Both the position numbers and the translations under genes were made by a program. From an uncultured Oscillospiraceae bacterium (GTDB taxonomy: Bacteria; Bacillota; Clostridia; Oscillospirales; Oscillospiraceae): a stretch of 64,000 nt of DNA. Below, piece after piece: positions 36,727 through 44,153 of this stretch (position 1 is its first letter; each line of letters starts with the position of its first letter). The DNA is taken from contig CANQHN010000007.1 in assembly GCA_947623745.1 (NCBI GenBank), positions 59,580 to 123,579 on the forward strand, read 5' to 3'. The notes beneath the pieces are model-generated. The model ran no database searches. It was not told where the DNA came from and was given only the letters and a program-made list of their open reading frames with translations.

Positions 36727-37455
36727 TTAGCGGGTACGGGCAGAGGCCTTCTGCGGGTTGACGCGGGCGGAAGCCTTCTGCGGGTTGACGCTGATGGCGG
36801 CACCGGCCTTCTTCTCCACGTGGGTCTTGGCGGTGCTCTTCAGGAACACGATGCCGCCCTTGGGGCCGGGAATGGCGCCGCGCACGGCGATCAGGTCGTA
36901 CTCGGGCTCGACCTTGACGATGTCCAGGTTCATGACGGTGACCTGCTCATTGCCCATCTGGCCGGCGCCGATCTTGCCCTTGAAGATGCGGCTGGGGTCG
37001 GTGCCGGAACCCATGGAGCCGGCGTGGCGGTGGACAGGGCCGGTGCCGTGGGTCTCCTTCAGCCGGGAGGCGCCGTGGCGCTTGACAACGCCCTGGTAGC
37101 CGTGGCCCTTGCTGATGCCGGTGACATCCACGAACTCGCCGGCGCTGAACAGGTCGGCCTTGATCTCGTCGCCCACCTCGTACACGCTGCAGTCGTTCAG
37201 AGTGAACTCCTTGAGGACCTTCTTGAACTCGGTGATGCCGGCCTTCTTCTGGTGGCCCAGTTCAGGCTTGGTGAGCTTGCGCTCGGGGATGGTGTCGAAA
37301 CCCATCTGAACGGCCTCGTAGCCGTCCTTCTCGGCGGTCTTCTTCTGCACCACGGTGCAGGGGCCGGCCTGGATCACGGTGACCGGGATCGCGTGGCCGG
37401 CGTCATCGAAGATCTGGGTCATGCCGATCTTTTTGCCGATGATCGCTTTTTCCAT
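36727..37455 (-). CDS. rplC: 50S ribosomal protein L3
   Basis: 242 residues, some 30 longer than usual. The core (MEKAIIGKKIGMTQIFDDAG; HRHAGSMGSGTDPSRIFKG) is normal. The C-terminus carries VNPQKASAR twice in tandem, a small internal duplication visible in the DNA at 36727-36790. Confidence 0.96.
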   Translation of the reverse strand: MEKAIIGKKIGMTQIFDDAGHAIPVTVIQAGPCTVVQKKTAEKDGYEAVQMGFDTIPERKLTKPELGHQKKAGITEFKKVLKEFTLNDCSVYEVGDEIKADLFSAGEFVDVTGISKGHGYQGVVKRHGASRLKETHGTGPVHRHAGSMGSGTDPSRIFKGKIGAGQMGNEQVTVMNLDIVKVEPEYDLIAVRGAIPGPKGGIVFLKSTAKTHVEKKAGAAISVNPQKASARVNPQKASARTR

Positions 37456-37604
37456 GTTGGACGTTTCCTCCTATTAAGGTTATTGGTCGGCGTAGTTGGA
37501 CGCGGCCCCCATTGGGCTGGGGACGCGCTCCAGCGCTCCGGCGACTTGACCCGTCCGCCTCAAAACGCGGCGGACAGCGGGTGCAACAGATTCAGGCGCG
37601 GGGA
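37456..37604 (-). promoter_or_regulatory. 149 bp rpsJ-rplC spacer with hairpins
   Basis: Wider than other gaps in the operon. On the minus strand GTCCGCC and GGCGGAC (37552-37574) form a stem across GCGTTTTGA, and further GC-rich stems follow before the AGGAGG of rplC. No gene seen. Could modulate rplC-rplD expression; no function can be read directly. Confidence 0.4.
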
Positions 37605-37916
37605 TCACAGCTTCAGGTCGATCTCCACACCGGCGGGCAGCTCCAGGCTCATCAGGGCCTCCACGGTCTTGGCGGAGGGCTTCTGGATGTCGATCAGGCG
37701 CTTGTGGGTGCGGCGCTCGAACTGCTCGCGGCTGTCCTTATCCTTGTGGACGGCGCGCAGGATGGTGACGACCTCTTTCTTGGTGGGCAGGGGGATGGGG
37801 CCGGAGACGGTGGCGCCGGTGCGCTTGGCGGTCTCCACGATCTTCTCAGCGCTCTGGTCGATGAGCTGATGATCATAGGCCTTCAGACGGATGCGGATCA
37901 TTTCTTTCTGAGCCAT
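37605..37916 (-). CDS. rpsJ: 30S ribosomal protein S10
   Basis: 103 residues from ATG 37916, behind [27 protein letters not shown] and the loop [20 protein letters not shown] are typical. First gene of the S10 operon; also NusE in antitermination. The frame extends upstream, but that part covers leader hairpins. Confidence 0.97.
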   Translation of the reverse strand: MAQKEMIRIRLKAYDHQLIDQSAEKIVETAKRTGATVSGPIPLPTKKEVVTILRAVHKDKDSREQFERRTHKRLIDIQKPSAKTVEALMSLELPAGVEIDLKL

Positions 37917-37932
37917 GTGGGTTTTCCTCCTT

Positions 37933-38050
37933 AAAAACATACGAAAGTTGATTGTCCAGCCTTTCGTACGGTGAGCAGTTCTGCACACGCTTTCGTGCGT
38001 ATCACTCCTGGCCACGAAAAAACCGGCACAAGTGGCCGGTTTCCCGCGCC
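37933..38050 (-). promoter_or_regulatory. Leader of the S10 operon with two terminator-like hairpins
   Basis: Within the ~250 nt leader on the minus strand, AAACCGGC/GCCGGTTT with a T6 run (38017-38042) has the form of an intrinsic terminator. A second stem (CGTACGAAAG at 37961-37970 with CTTTCGTATG at 37938-37947, then T5) lies just before the rpsJ ribosome-binding site. This arrangement suggests transcription attenuation of the whole ribosomal cluster. Confidence 0.6.
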
Positions 38051-38177
38051 CGGCGATATACGCCGCGCACAGTCTTGCTCAGCCGCCCGATCTTACGGAC
38101 ATACTCCGCGGAAGTTACCGGCTGTGAGCCGCAATCTCCCGCATCATCGCAGGTTGCGCCCTCGCGGACGCTCCGAT

Positions 38178-38206
38178 ATCATACAACACTCCGCCGTGTG
38201 TGTCAA
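38178..38206 (-). promoter_or_regulatory. Sigma-A promoter of the S10 operon
   Basis: Minus-strand TTGACA (38201-38206), exact 17 bp spacer and TATGAT (38178-38183). Near-consensus, as expected for ribosomal genes. Confidence 0.88.
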
Positions 38207-38357
38207 GAAGTTTTGCAAAAAAAATTTGGAAACTTCCACGAAATTTTCCGTCCGCTTTTGTGCAGAACAACATCTTGTGTCTCCCCGCTCCCGGGGCACA
38301 AGCGGAGCAGGAGAGGGGCCACGCGCCGGCGCGGCCCCCAGCTTGTCTGCCGGGGCG

Positions 38358-39068
38358 CTACTGAGAGAGCGGCACGATCCCCTCCTGGACCGCCAGGACA
38401 GCTCCGTCCCTGTCCCGGGCGGTGAGGGTATAGGGCCGGCCCCCGATCCCGCCGCTGGTATCGCTCCGAAAGGCAAACAGCCACACGCCCTCCCCCTCCA
38501 GGGAGCCGATCTCCCGGTACTCCGTCCCGTCCTCCGCCAGGATCGCCAGCTCCGCCCAGGCCGTCCCCTCCGGCAGGGCGGGGACCACGATCCCATTGCA
38601 TGGGAAGAGGCTGTGGCTGGCCCAGGCGTCCCCGTTCCGCCAGTCGGTAAAGGGGGAGATCAGGGGCACCAGCTTGAACTCCCCCTCCTGCTCGTCAAAG
38701 GGCCAGCAGTGTATCCAGGCGTCTTTGCTCTGGTTCAGAGAGTCGGGATGGAGCCAGCAGTTCACGGCGTACCCATCCCCCAGGCCCACGAACTGAGAGG
38801 AGCTCTCGCTCCACCGCTTGTTGTAGATGAGACTGCCCGGCGCGCGGTAGGTGTAGGTCCCCTTTTTGATCTCCAGGACGATCTCACTCCGGGGCAGCAG
38901 GTTCTCCCGCTCCAGGCGGCGGAACTCCAACCGGGGGAAAAACAGGGGATAGCCGGCCAGCCCCCAGGAGAGCAGGATCAGCAGGAGACATAGCAGCAGG
39001 TTCCGCACGGTCTGCCACCCTCTGGACAGCCGAAACCGGCGGGGCCTGCGGGTCTTGTTTGGTTTCAT
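38358..39068 (-). CDS. Membrane-anchored protein of the PadR operon
   Basis: 236 residues from ATG 39068, overlapping the upstream gene (ATGA). A basic N-terminus (MKPNKTRRPRRFRLSRG) is followed by one membrane helix (LLLCLLLILLSWGLAGYPLF). The remaining ~190 residues are beta-rich and lie outside. No known family was recognised. Tandem with a HAAS-domain protein whose extracellular part is of similar size, so the two may act together at the surface. Confidence 0.75.
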   Translation of the reverse strand: MKPNKTRRPRRFRLSRGWQTVRNLLLCLLLILLSWGLAGYPLFFPRLEFRRLERENLLPRSEIVLEIKKGTYTYRAPGSLIYNKRWSESSSQFVGLGDGYAVNCWLHPDSLNQSKDAWIHCWPFDEQEGEFKLVPLISPFTDWRNGDAWASHSLFPCNGIVVPALPEGTAWAELAILAEDGTEYREIGSLEGEGVWLFAFRSDTSGGIGGRPYTLTARDRDGAVLAVQEGIVPLSQ

Positions 39069-39919
39069 ATCTCTGCCTCCTCCAGAACAGCGGACAGGCG
39101 GACCTTCCCCATCGGATAGTCGATCTCCAGCGTGATCCGCTCCCCCGGCGCAATGGGGATCCAGCGCAGCACCACATTGATATCCTGGTAGAAGAGTCCC
39201 CTGGCCCACCACCTGCCCTTTATATCTACCTCATCTGCCTCCGGGTTCGGCTGCCTGCTGCTGCCCCAGACCACGTCGGCCCCCCAGGTATGGAGAGGGG
39301 ATATTCCGTCGCTGCCGGTGGAGGCAAGAAAAGCCCTCGGAATGGACACCCGGGTCCCGTCGTCCAGTACCACCTCCAGCCGCTCCAGCAGCCCCGCCAG
39401 GTCCACCGGCTCCCAGAACCTGGGGCTGGAGACGCGCAGGACAACAAAGGTTATCTGCTCGTGATCCGTATATCCCGCCATGATTCGGAAGGTATAGCCC
39501 CCCAGTTCCACCTGCTCCGGCTCCAGGCGGACAGGCGCCATAGCCGCATAGGCGTCCATGCGTGCGGGGCCCGGTGCCGAAGGTCCGTTGGACTCCTGAT
39601 ACAACCAAATATAAAAGAAGCAGAACGCGCACACAAGGATCATGATCCCCAGCAGCGTCAGGGAGGCATTCCACAGATACCCCAGCCAGGGCTTATGGAG
39701 CCTTGCCAGCTCCCTCCCGATCTCCGCCGGGTCCCCCATGCGCTTGAGGGCCTCGGTCTCCGCCTCCTCCCCCTCCAGGCGGAAGATGCGCGCCATGTCG
39801 GCGGTCTTGTCCTCGATGTGCTCCCGCAGCTCGGCCTCCACTTCTCTCCGGTCCGGGCCGAAGCGGATGCCCTTCGTGGCCGTCTCCAGCCACTGTTTCG
39901 CGTTTTCGTGCAGCTCCAC
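39065..39919 (-). CDS. HAAS (permease-prefix/DUF1700-like) domain membrane protein
   Basis: 284 residues, start GTG 39919 with GAGGAGG close upstream. Residues 1-75 form the helical HAAS-type domain (RREVEAELREHIEDKTADMA ... ALKRMGDPAEIGRELARLHK) that commonly follows PadR regulators. One membrane helix (ASLTLLGIMILVCAFCFFYI) and an extracellular beta domain follow. PadR-HAAS pairs form envelope-sensing modules; here the partner gene overlaps the stop. Confidence 0.8.
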   Translation of the reverse strand: MELHENAKQWLETATKGIRFGPDRREVEAELREHIEDKTADMARIFRLEGEEAETEALKRMGDPAEIGRELARLHKPWLGYLWNASLTLLGIMILVCAFCFFYIWLYQESNGPSAPGPARMDAYAAMAPVRLEPEQVELGGYTFRIMAGYTDHEQITFVVLRVSSPRFWEPVDLAGLLERLEVVLDDGTRVSIPRAFLASTGSDGISPLHTWGADVVWGSSRQPNPEADEVDIKGRWWARGLFYQDINVVLRWIPIAPGERITLEIDYPMGKVRLSAVLEEAEI

Positions 39920-39929
39920 GGCGGCCTCC

Positions 39930-40274
39930 TCACGCCAGGGCGTCCGCCCCGCCCCGGAGGACGTCGTTGACCCCGCGGTGGAATTTCTCCCACTCCGTCC
40001 GCTTGTCCGCCAGCAACTCCCGGCCCCTCCGGGTGAGCTTGTAGTACTTCCGCTCCCGGCCGCTGGGGGCCAGCTGCCGGTAGGAGCTGAGGTACTTCTC
40101 CTTCTCCAGGGCGTGGAGGATGGGGTACAGGGTCCCCTCCTGCATCTGGAATGCGTCGTTGGAGCGCCGCGAGAGCTCCTCGATCATCTGGTATCCGTAC
40201 ATGTCCCCGCTCTCCAGCAGGGTGAGCAGCAGCAGCGTGGAGCTGCCCGCCATCAGTCCCTTGTCGAACTTCAT
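39930..40274 (-). CDS. PadR-family transcriptional repressor
   Basis: 114 residues from ATG 40274 (MKFDKGLMAGSSTLLLLTLL, a typical PadR start); ATG 40283 is an alternative. The winged helix has MYGYQMIEELSRRSNDAFQM and EGTLYPILHALEKEKYLSS, followed by GRERKYYKLTRRGRELL for the wing. The promoter upstream carries two palindromes (see separate entry), so autoregulation is likely. Confidence 0.9.
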   Translation of the reverse strand: MKFDKGLMAGSSTLLLLTLLESGDMYGYQMIEELSRRSNDAFQMQEGTLYPILHALEKEKYLSSYRQLAPSGRERKYYKLTRRGRELLADKRTEWEKFHRGVNDVLRGGADALA

Positions 40275-40301
40275 GAGCGCCATCCCTTCCCCGTCAAAAA
40301 T

Positions 40302-40351
40302 ATACCTTGAATCGCTAGGTATAGTATACCTGGAGAGTCCAGGTATGTCAA
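40302..40351 (-). promoter_or_regulatory. padR promoter with two palindromic operators
   Basis: TTGACA (40346-40351), 17 bp spacer, TATACT (40323-40328) on the minus strand. A perfect palindrome ATACCTGGA-CTC-TCCAGGTAT (40326-40346) fills the spacer, and a looser copy, ATACCT...AGGTAT, spans 40302-40322. The spacing puts both sites on one DNA face. Confidence 0.8.
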
Positions 40352-40365
40352 GGAGGCTTTCAAAA

Positions 40366-40397
40366 AATTTGGGCGGCCCGGAGGGGCCGCCCAAATT
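40366..40397. terminator. Bidirectional terminator between padR and HAD genes
   Basis: A perfect 14 bp stem (AATTTGGGCGGCCC) with a GGAG loop and A-rich/T-rich sides. On the minus strand it ends the HAD gene just before the padR promoter. Confidence 0.8.
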
Positions 40398-41050
40398 CAT
40401 TCCTTTTCCAGCCAGCTTTTCAAATCCCACAGGTCCGGCGAGATGTGGACGCAGGGCCACGGGGCGAAGTCCTCCGCCGGGGTGGTGCCGTTGAGCACCG
40501 CCGCGAAGTCCACCCCCGCGTTCCTGGCCGCCCCGGCGTCCAGCACGGTGTCGCCGCAGAACAGCAGCTCCGTCCGCTCCGCGCCCAGCAGGCCCAGGGC
40601 GAGCTCCAGCCCCTCCGGGTCGGGCTTGTGCCGCTTCACCCGGTCGCTGCCGATGACCAGCTCCAGGTCCTTCAATACCCCATGGCGCTCCAGGATCGTC
40701 TCCAGAATGTCGGTGCGCTTGGTGCTCACCACCCCCAGCTTGATCCCCCGCCCCCGCAGACCGCGGAGCAGCTCCACCGCGCCGGGGAACAGGGTGCTCT
40801 GGGTGCGCTGCAGCTCGTGGGCCACCTCCAGGAACAGGGGCCGGAAGGCCGCCCGGTGCTCCGGGTCCTCGTCCCCGGTGAGCAGGGTATAGGCGTCCTC
40901 CAGCAGGTAGCCCACCGTTTTGCGCACCGCCTCCCGGTCCGGCTCAGGCCAGCCCAGCTTGGTCAGCCCATTTTTGAACCCGGCCACGATGGCGTCGGTG
41001 GAGTCCCCCAGGGTGTAGTCGAAGTCAAAACACACAGCGCGGTAGTTCAT
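40397..41050 (-). CDS. HAD-family phosphatase (phosphoglycolate phosphatase-like)
   Basis: 217 residues from ATG 41050. Motif I FDFDYTLGDS gives the nucleophile Asp and the second Asp. Motif II is the Thr/Ser in LGVVSTKRTD, motif III the Lys in DRVKRHKPDPEGLELAL, and motif IV GDTVLDAGAARNAGV. The cap is helical between I and II. Likely a phosphoglycolate or nucleotide phosphatase; the substrate is not visible. Confidence 0.88.
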   Translation of the reverse strand: MNYRAVCFDFDYTLGDSTDAIVAGFKNGLTKLGWPEPDREAVRKTVGYLLEDAYTLLTGDEDPEHRAAFRPLFLEVAHELQRTQSTLFPGAVELLRGLRGRGIKLGVVSTKRTDILETILERHGVLKDLELVIGSDRVKRHKPDPEGLELALGLLGAERTELLFCGDTVLDAGAARNAGVDFAAVLNGTTPAEDFAPWPCVHISPDLWDLKSWLEKE

Positions 41051-41108
41051 GGCCCATCCCTCTTCTATATTTAAGGTAGGACCAGTATAGCACACTTCCG
41101 CCCCCGGC

Positions 41109-41384
41109 TCAATCCCCCATATTCCGCAGAAAGGCCTCGGCCCCGTAGCGCAGGCACCGCTGCAGCCGCCGCTCCCCCCGCTTGATGGTCCGGGACACGG
41201 TGGACTTGTCGATCCCCAGCAGTTCCCCGATCTCCCGCATATTCATCCCCTCGGCGTAGTACAGGGTGAGCACCAGCCGCTGTTTGGCGGTCACGTCCTC
41301 CTTCAGCGCCCGGATCAGGTTGCGCTTGAGCCGGCTGATCTCCTGGGAGTTGTCCGCCGCCATCTGACGGGTGTACACCGCCAT
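41109..41384 (-). CDS. Sigma-70 region 4-type DNA-binding protein
   Basis: 91 residues from ATG 41384 (MAVYTRQMAADN). The core is a classic region 4: LTLYYAEGMNMREIGELLGI then DKSTVSRTIKRGERRLQRCL, the helix-turn-helix that reads -35 boxes. No region 2 is present, so it is not a full sigma factor. Proteins like this act as late-gene or small-operon regulators in Clostridia and their phages. The ATG lacks a close ribosome-binding site; AGGAGG sits 18 nt away, near a CTG. Confidence 0.75.
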   Translation of the reverse strand: MAVYTRQMAADNSQEISRLKRNLIRALKEDVTAKQRLVLTLYYAEGMNMREIGELLGIDKSTVSRTIKRGERRLQRCLRYGAEAFLRNMGD

Positions 41385-41409
41385 GTCGGCGGCGTACAGC
41401 TTTCCCCTC

Positions 41410-41643
41410 CTATATCGTGTACTTGGCATTCCGGTGGTACCCCCTGTCGTAGTAACGCTCGCACAGCACCGCCAGCTCCCTGGCCTCCCGCAGCATGGTG
41501 GACAGCATCCGGATACGCTCGGCGAGCATACACCGCTCGTCCTCGTCCATGCTCTGCTCCCAGTCTCTCTGCAGCTGGCAGATCCGCAGGTCCAGCATCC
41601 GGGCGTGCTCCCGGTACTCCACAGAAAGTTCAATCAGCCTCAT
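41410..41643 (-). CDS. 77-residue helical protein of the sigma-like cluster
   Basis: ATG 41643 behind AGGAGG. Mainly helical and charged (ELSVEYREHARMLDLRICQL; LAERIRMLSTMLREARELAV), ending RGYHRNAKYTI. No known family. It overlaps the zinc-ribbon frame upstream by 14 bp and precedes the region-4 protein, so the three are one operon. Confidence 0.65.
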   Translation of the reverse strand: MRLIELSVEYREHARMLDLRICQLQRDWEQSMDEDERCMLAERIRMLSTMLREARELAVLCERYYDRGYHRNAKYTI

Positions 41644-41773
41644 TCCCGTCTCGTTCCTCCTTTTCCTCTGTACGCAGTTTCCCGGCGCATACGGCGCACC
41701 ACAGTCCGCCGCCCACCTCGCTCATCTCGTCCTCCCCATACTGCTCCAGCCCGCACTGGGGGCAGAGCGCCAC
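41630..41773 (-). CDS. Small zinc-ribbon protein
   Basis: 47 residues from GTG 41773, beginning VALCPQCGLEQYGEDE; a second knuckle is CAVC. The frame is open further upstream (LYPPLRDIQQFPP) without ATG, GTG or TTG, so the true start may be CTG. First gene of the small regulatory operon. Confidence 0.45.
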   Translation of the reverse strand: MALCPQCGLEQYGEDEMSEVGGGLWCAVCAGKLRTEEKEERDGNEAD

Positions 41774-41875
41774 CGGCGGGAACTGCTGGATGTCCCGCAG
41801 CGGCGGATACAGCGATCCGACTTTTTTCGTCTCTTTTCCGTCCTCTCTTTTTTCTTCTTTTCTTGAAATTCGTGC

Positions 41876-41904
41876 TTGACAATCCCGCTTTCTTTTAGTA
41901 TAAT
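41876..41904 (+). promoter_or_regulatory. Promoter of the tRNA pair
   Basis: TTGACA, 17 bp spacer and a perfect TATAAT, about 33 bp before tRNA-Thr. One of the strongest promoters of the window. Confidence 0.85.
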
Positions 41905-41936
41905 AGCGCTTGCTGTTGGACAGGCACCTTTGAAAC

Positions 41937-42012
41937 GCTGGTGTAGCTCAGCCGGTAGAGCAGCTGATTTGTAATCAGCAGGTCGGGGGTTCGAATCCGT
42001 CCACCAGCTCCA
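41937..42012 (+). tRNA. tRNA-Thr (anticodon TGT)
   Basis: 76 nt cloverleaf: acceptor GCTGGTG/CACCAGC, anticodon loop TTTGTAA, T-loop GTTCGAATC, encoded CCA. Reads ACA codons. Confidence 0.95.
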
Positions 42013-42038
42013 CACTTCTTTCATAAAAGTGCATATTT

Positions 42039-42123
42039 GGAGGAGTTCCCGAGTGGCCAAAGGGGGCAGACTGTAAATCTGTTGCGTTTCGCTTCGGTGG
42101 TTCGAATCCACCCTCCTCCACCA
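42039..42123 (+). tRNA. tRNA-Tyr (anticodon GTA)
   Basis: 85 nt class II tRNA: acceptor GGAGGAG/CTCCTCC, anticodon loop CTGTAAA, long variable arm, encoded CCA. Cotranscribed with tRNA-Thr. Confidence 0.95.
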
Positions 42124-42124
42124 C

Positions 42125-42164
42125 GTCGTCGCGGACGTCATATCGTTCGCGACGACATTTTTTT
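42125..42164 (+). terminator. Terminator of the tRNA operon
   Basis: GTCGTCGCG/CGCGACGAC stem and seven T residues directly behind tRNA-Tyr. Confidence 0.85.
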
Positions 42165-42165
42165 G

Positions 42166-42440
42166 CAAAAATGTCCTCTCTCACTCATTTTGTCGCTCCT
42201 CCTTTCCAAACCGCGACCACTTCGTTGGGTCGCGGTTTGGTTTAGCCGCCTGCGGCGGCTTTCTTGTGCCGTTTTTCTCATTGAGGGTGGATGAGACGGC
42301 GGCTCTTGGCGGCGTGCCGGTGGCGCGCCGCAACCGCCGGGCTTTTCCGCAGAAAAGCGAATCCACCCTCCGGTCTGATCCGTATCCACCCACTGGGTGC
42401 GGCTTTTTATTTGCCGGTTTCTCCCCGTCCAGCAGCGCCA
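42166..42440 (-). other. Non-coding stretch downstream of the SOS-type promoter
   Basis: About 275 bp with a hairpin AAACCGCGACC/GGTCGCGGTTT (42209-42240). The minus strand has short open frames (for example one starting MALLDGEKPANKKPHP at 42441) with no ribosome-binding site and biased, Arg/Pro-rich content. I do not consider them genes. Confidence 0.5.
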
Positions 42441-42445
42441 ATATA

Positions 42446-42499
42446 GAACATTTGTTCTATTCTGTTCGATAATATACCCCTCTTCCCCCGCCGTGTCAA
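42446..42499 (-). promoter_or_regulatory. SOS-type promoter with LexA box but no gene
   Basis: Minus-strand TTGACA (42494-42499), 17 bp spacer, TATATT (42471-42476). Just downstream lies GAACAAATGTTC (42446-42457), within a longer palindrome, plus a third half-site GAAC (42464-42467). This matches the Gram-positive LexA box pattern GAACNNNNGTTC. The transcript would run into a region without a convincing gene. Confidence 0.65.
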
Positions 42500-42539
42500 G
42501 CCGCTTTTCGAAACAGCTTCCGGCCACCGGCCCGCATTA

Positions 42540-42903
42540 TCGGACTTGGGAATCCGCTTCCAGCACATATCCCCATCAGAAAAATGGATATCTTTCCCAG
42601 TTCTTCATGAACCGGTTGCGGCGGTGCTGGGGATCTCGTTCTTGTGTATACCGGGAGTGCTGTGTGTTCCCCAGACAGTTCCGGTCGGCCAAGCGGTTTC
42701 AATTTCCCGCAGGAGCTCCAGTACGTTTTCCTCAGTGACGGGTTTCCCGTTGGTGAGTTATCCATCCCCCGCACTCTGAGTACTGACTGTGATGTCCTGC
42801 TCCCGCACATCGTCTGCGACGGTTTCCAGTTCTGCTGCGTGAGTTGCAGGCTCACCGCCAGCAGTCCCGCGGCCAGGGGCGTGATTCGCTTTCTTCTGTT
42901 CAC
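42540..42903 (-). pseudogene. Frameshifted secreted-protein remnant
   Basis: A normal beginning (GTG 42903, AGGAGG site, signal-like VNRRKRITPLAAGLLAVSLQ) loses frame near residue 24. The continuing homology-like stretch in another frame reads ADDVREQDITVSTQSAGDG, then a stop, then LTNGKPVTEENVLELLREIE and TVWGTHSTPGIHKNEIP. At least one frameshift and one stop are needed to join them. Originally a small secreted protein of unknown function. Confidence 0.6.
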
Positions 42904-43041
42904 AGGTTGTTCCTCCTATAAAACAGTGTAGTTTTCACAAACAACACAATAATCGAAGGAGGAGGCACAAGTCCAGAAGAATAAAGAGATGAGCGTGGAG
43001 AAAAACCAGTTCCGAAAGGCAGCATATTACCAAGGTTGTTT

Positions 43042-43240
43042 TCACATCGACATGGTCGGCCCCTGATAGTCCGGGTGGTCGTCTGGCTTGTGGCCCATGG
43101 CGATACGCTTCTCCTGCATCTTCCGACGGGCTTGCTGTCGATGTGCTGGACCATGGTGGTGGCGTTCTGGGCCGGGACGTTCTCCTGAAAAATTCGCCCC
43201 ATATGATAGAGCAGACGGGTGACCGATAGAAGGCCAGAGG
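43042..43240 (-). pseudogene. Remnant of a mobilisation-type gene 3' end
   Basis: Two minus-strand frames together read HMGRIFQENVPAQNATTM ... QHIDSK and RRKMQEKRIAMGHKPDDHPD. I recall such C-terminal ends from relaxase/mobilisation genes of clostridial conjugative elements, but this is recollection, not a search. A frameshift separates the parts and no upstream domain is left. Confidence 0.35.
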
Positions 43241-43479
43241 AGCGCGCGCGTTCGTTCTGCCGCTCCGGCAGAAGCTCCGCGTATGGGTGTCCCTGATTGG
43301 CCGCCTGCCTCTTTTGTATCCTTCTCCACGTACTTGCCTGTAGTAACAAAGATGCGCCCTGAAAGTGAGAGTTGAGTTTTAGTTTTCTGCATAAGATACT
43401 TGGAATGTAATAACTACTCGACAATGAGTGCATTAGAACAGAGCAAGACGCGGATGTCTCAGGAATCGGTTTCGGCAAA

Positions 43480-43788
43480 TTGGGCAGATATTCAATCGAT
43501 ATTTTGGAGGAATCGCTTTGGAGGGCCTGCAGGGCCGCGTTGTGGATGTCGCTTAACTTTAAAATCAAGATTTCCGATCACAAGCGGGCCATCGGCATGG
43601 CGGATACCTGCGTTGAGGGGACCTTTTACATGGCAGGCTCCCACTTTGTCACGTTTGACACCGGAGCCATCCCGCCCGAAAAAGTCCGCACCTGGTTCAA
43701 GGCACCAGAGAAAGAGAATGAGGAGTACGCCAGCGGTACAGACGGCGCCGCCTTTTCTCTGGATGATTTGAGCGGTACTGCCCATTGA
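43480..43788 (+). CDS. Hypothetical fragment
   Basis: 102 codons; the coherent part is FKIKISDHKRAIGMADTCVE and HFVTFDTGAIPPEKVRTWFK. The N-terminus (MGRYSIDILEESLWRACR) has no clear ribosome-binding site and seems to belong to something else. Probably a remnant of an accessory element gene. Family not recognised. Confidence 0.35.
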   Translation: MGRYSIDILEESLWRACRAALWMSLNFKIKISDHKRAIGMADTCVEGTFYMAGSHFVTFDTGAIPPEKVRTWFKAPEKENEEYASGTDGAAFSLDDLSGTAH

Positions 43789-43912
43789 CGATCCCCATGC
43801 GGTCTGCCGTCGCGGTGGCGGAGAGCTTCCGGCCCCGCCACGGGATGGTGCAGCGCAGTTTATTCCACGCCTTGGGCATATTGGGGTAGATGCGGAGCCT
43901 GCCGCCCAGCAT
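43700..43912 (-). pseudogene. Possible sugar phosphorylase 3' remnant
   Basis: The minus-strand frame LGGRLRIYPNMPKAWNKLRC and IPWRGRKLSATAT resembles the C-terminal beta domain of GH65/GH94-type enzymes (pattern IxPxLPxxWxxL ... WRG). Nothing of the catalytic domain remains. The identification is tentative. It shows that 42.2-44.1 kb is a graveyard of inserted fragments. Confidence 0.3.
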
Positions 43913-44068
43913 CCGGCCCCCGCCGGAAGGGCTGGCTGGCCTACTGCCTCATCCCGGGACGGCGGGTGTCCTTTGAGCGGGACGGGACCCTCCGCACCGG
44001 CGTGGCCAAAGGGATCGACTGCCGCGCCCGTCATTTGGTCCGTTTTCGCGCGGCCCGTGCCAGTTTCG

Positions 44069-44097
44069 TTGACATCCGCGCTCCGTTCCTGTATCCT
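44069..44097 (+). promoter_or_regulatory. Putative promoter of the DUF4157 gene
   Basis: TTGACA (44069-44074), 17 bp spacer and TATCCT (44092-44097), 57 bp before the start codon. Confidence 0.6.
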
Positions 44098-44153
44098 CAT
44101 AATTGTGAAATTATACCCCGGCGGCGGGCAGCTCAGAGAGAGGAGGGACCGGT

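Noticed and set aside
41722..42168. 148-codon minus-strand frame over the tRNA genes
   Set aside because: Antisense of tRNA-Tyr and tRNA-Thr; no start site.
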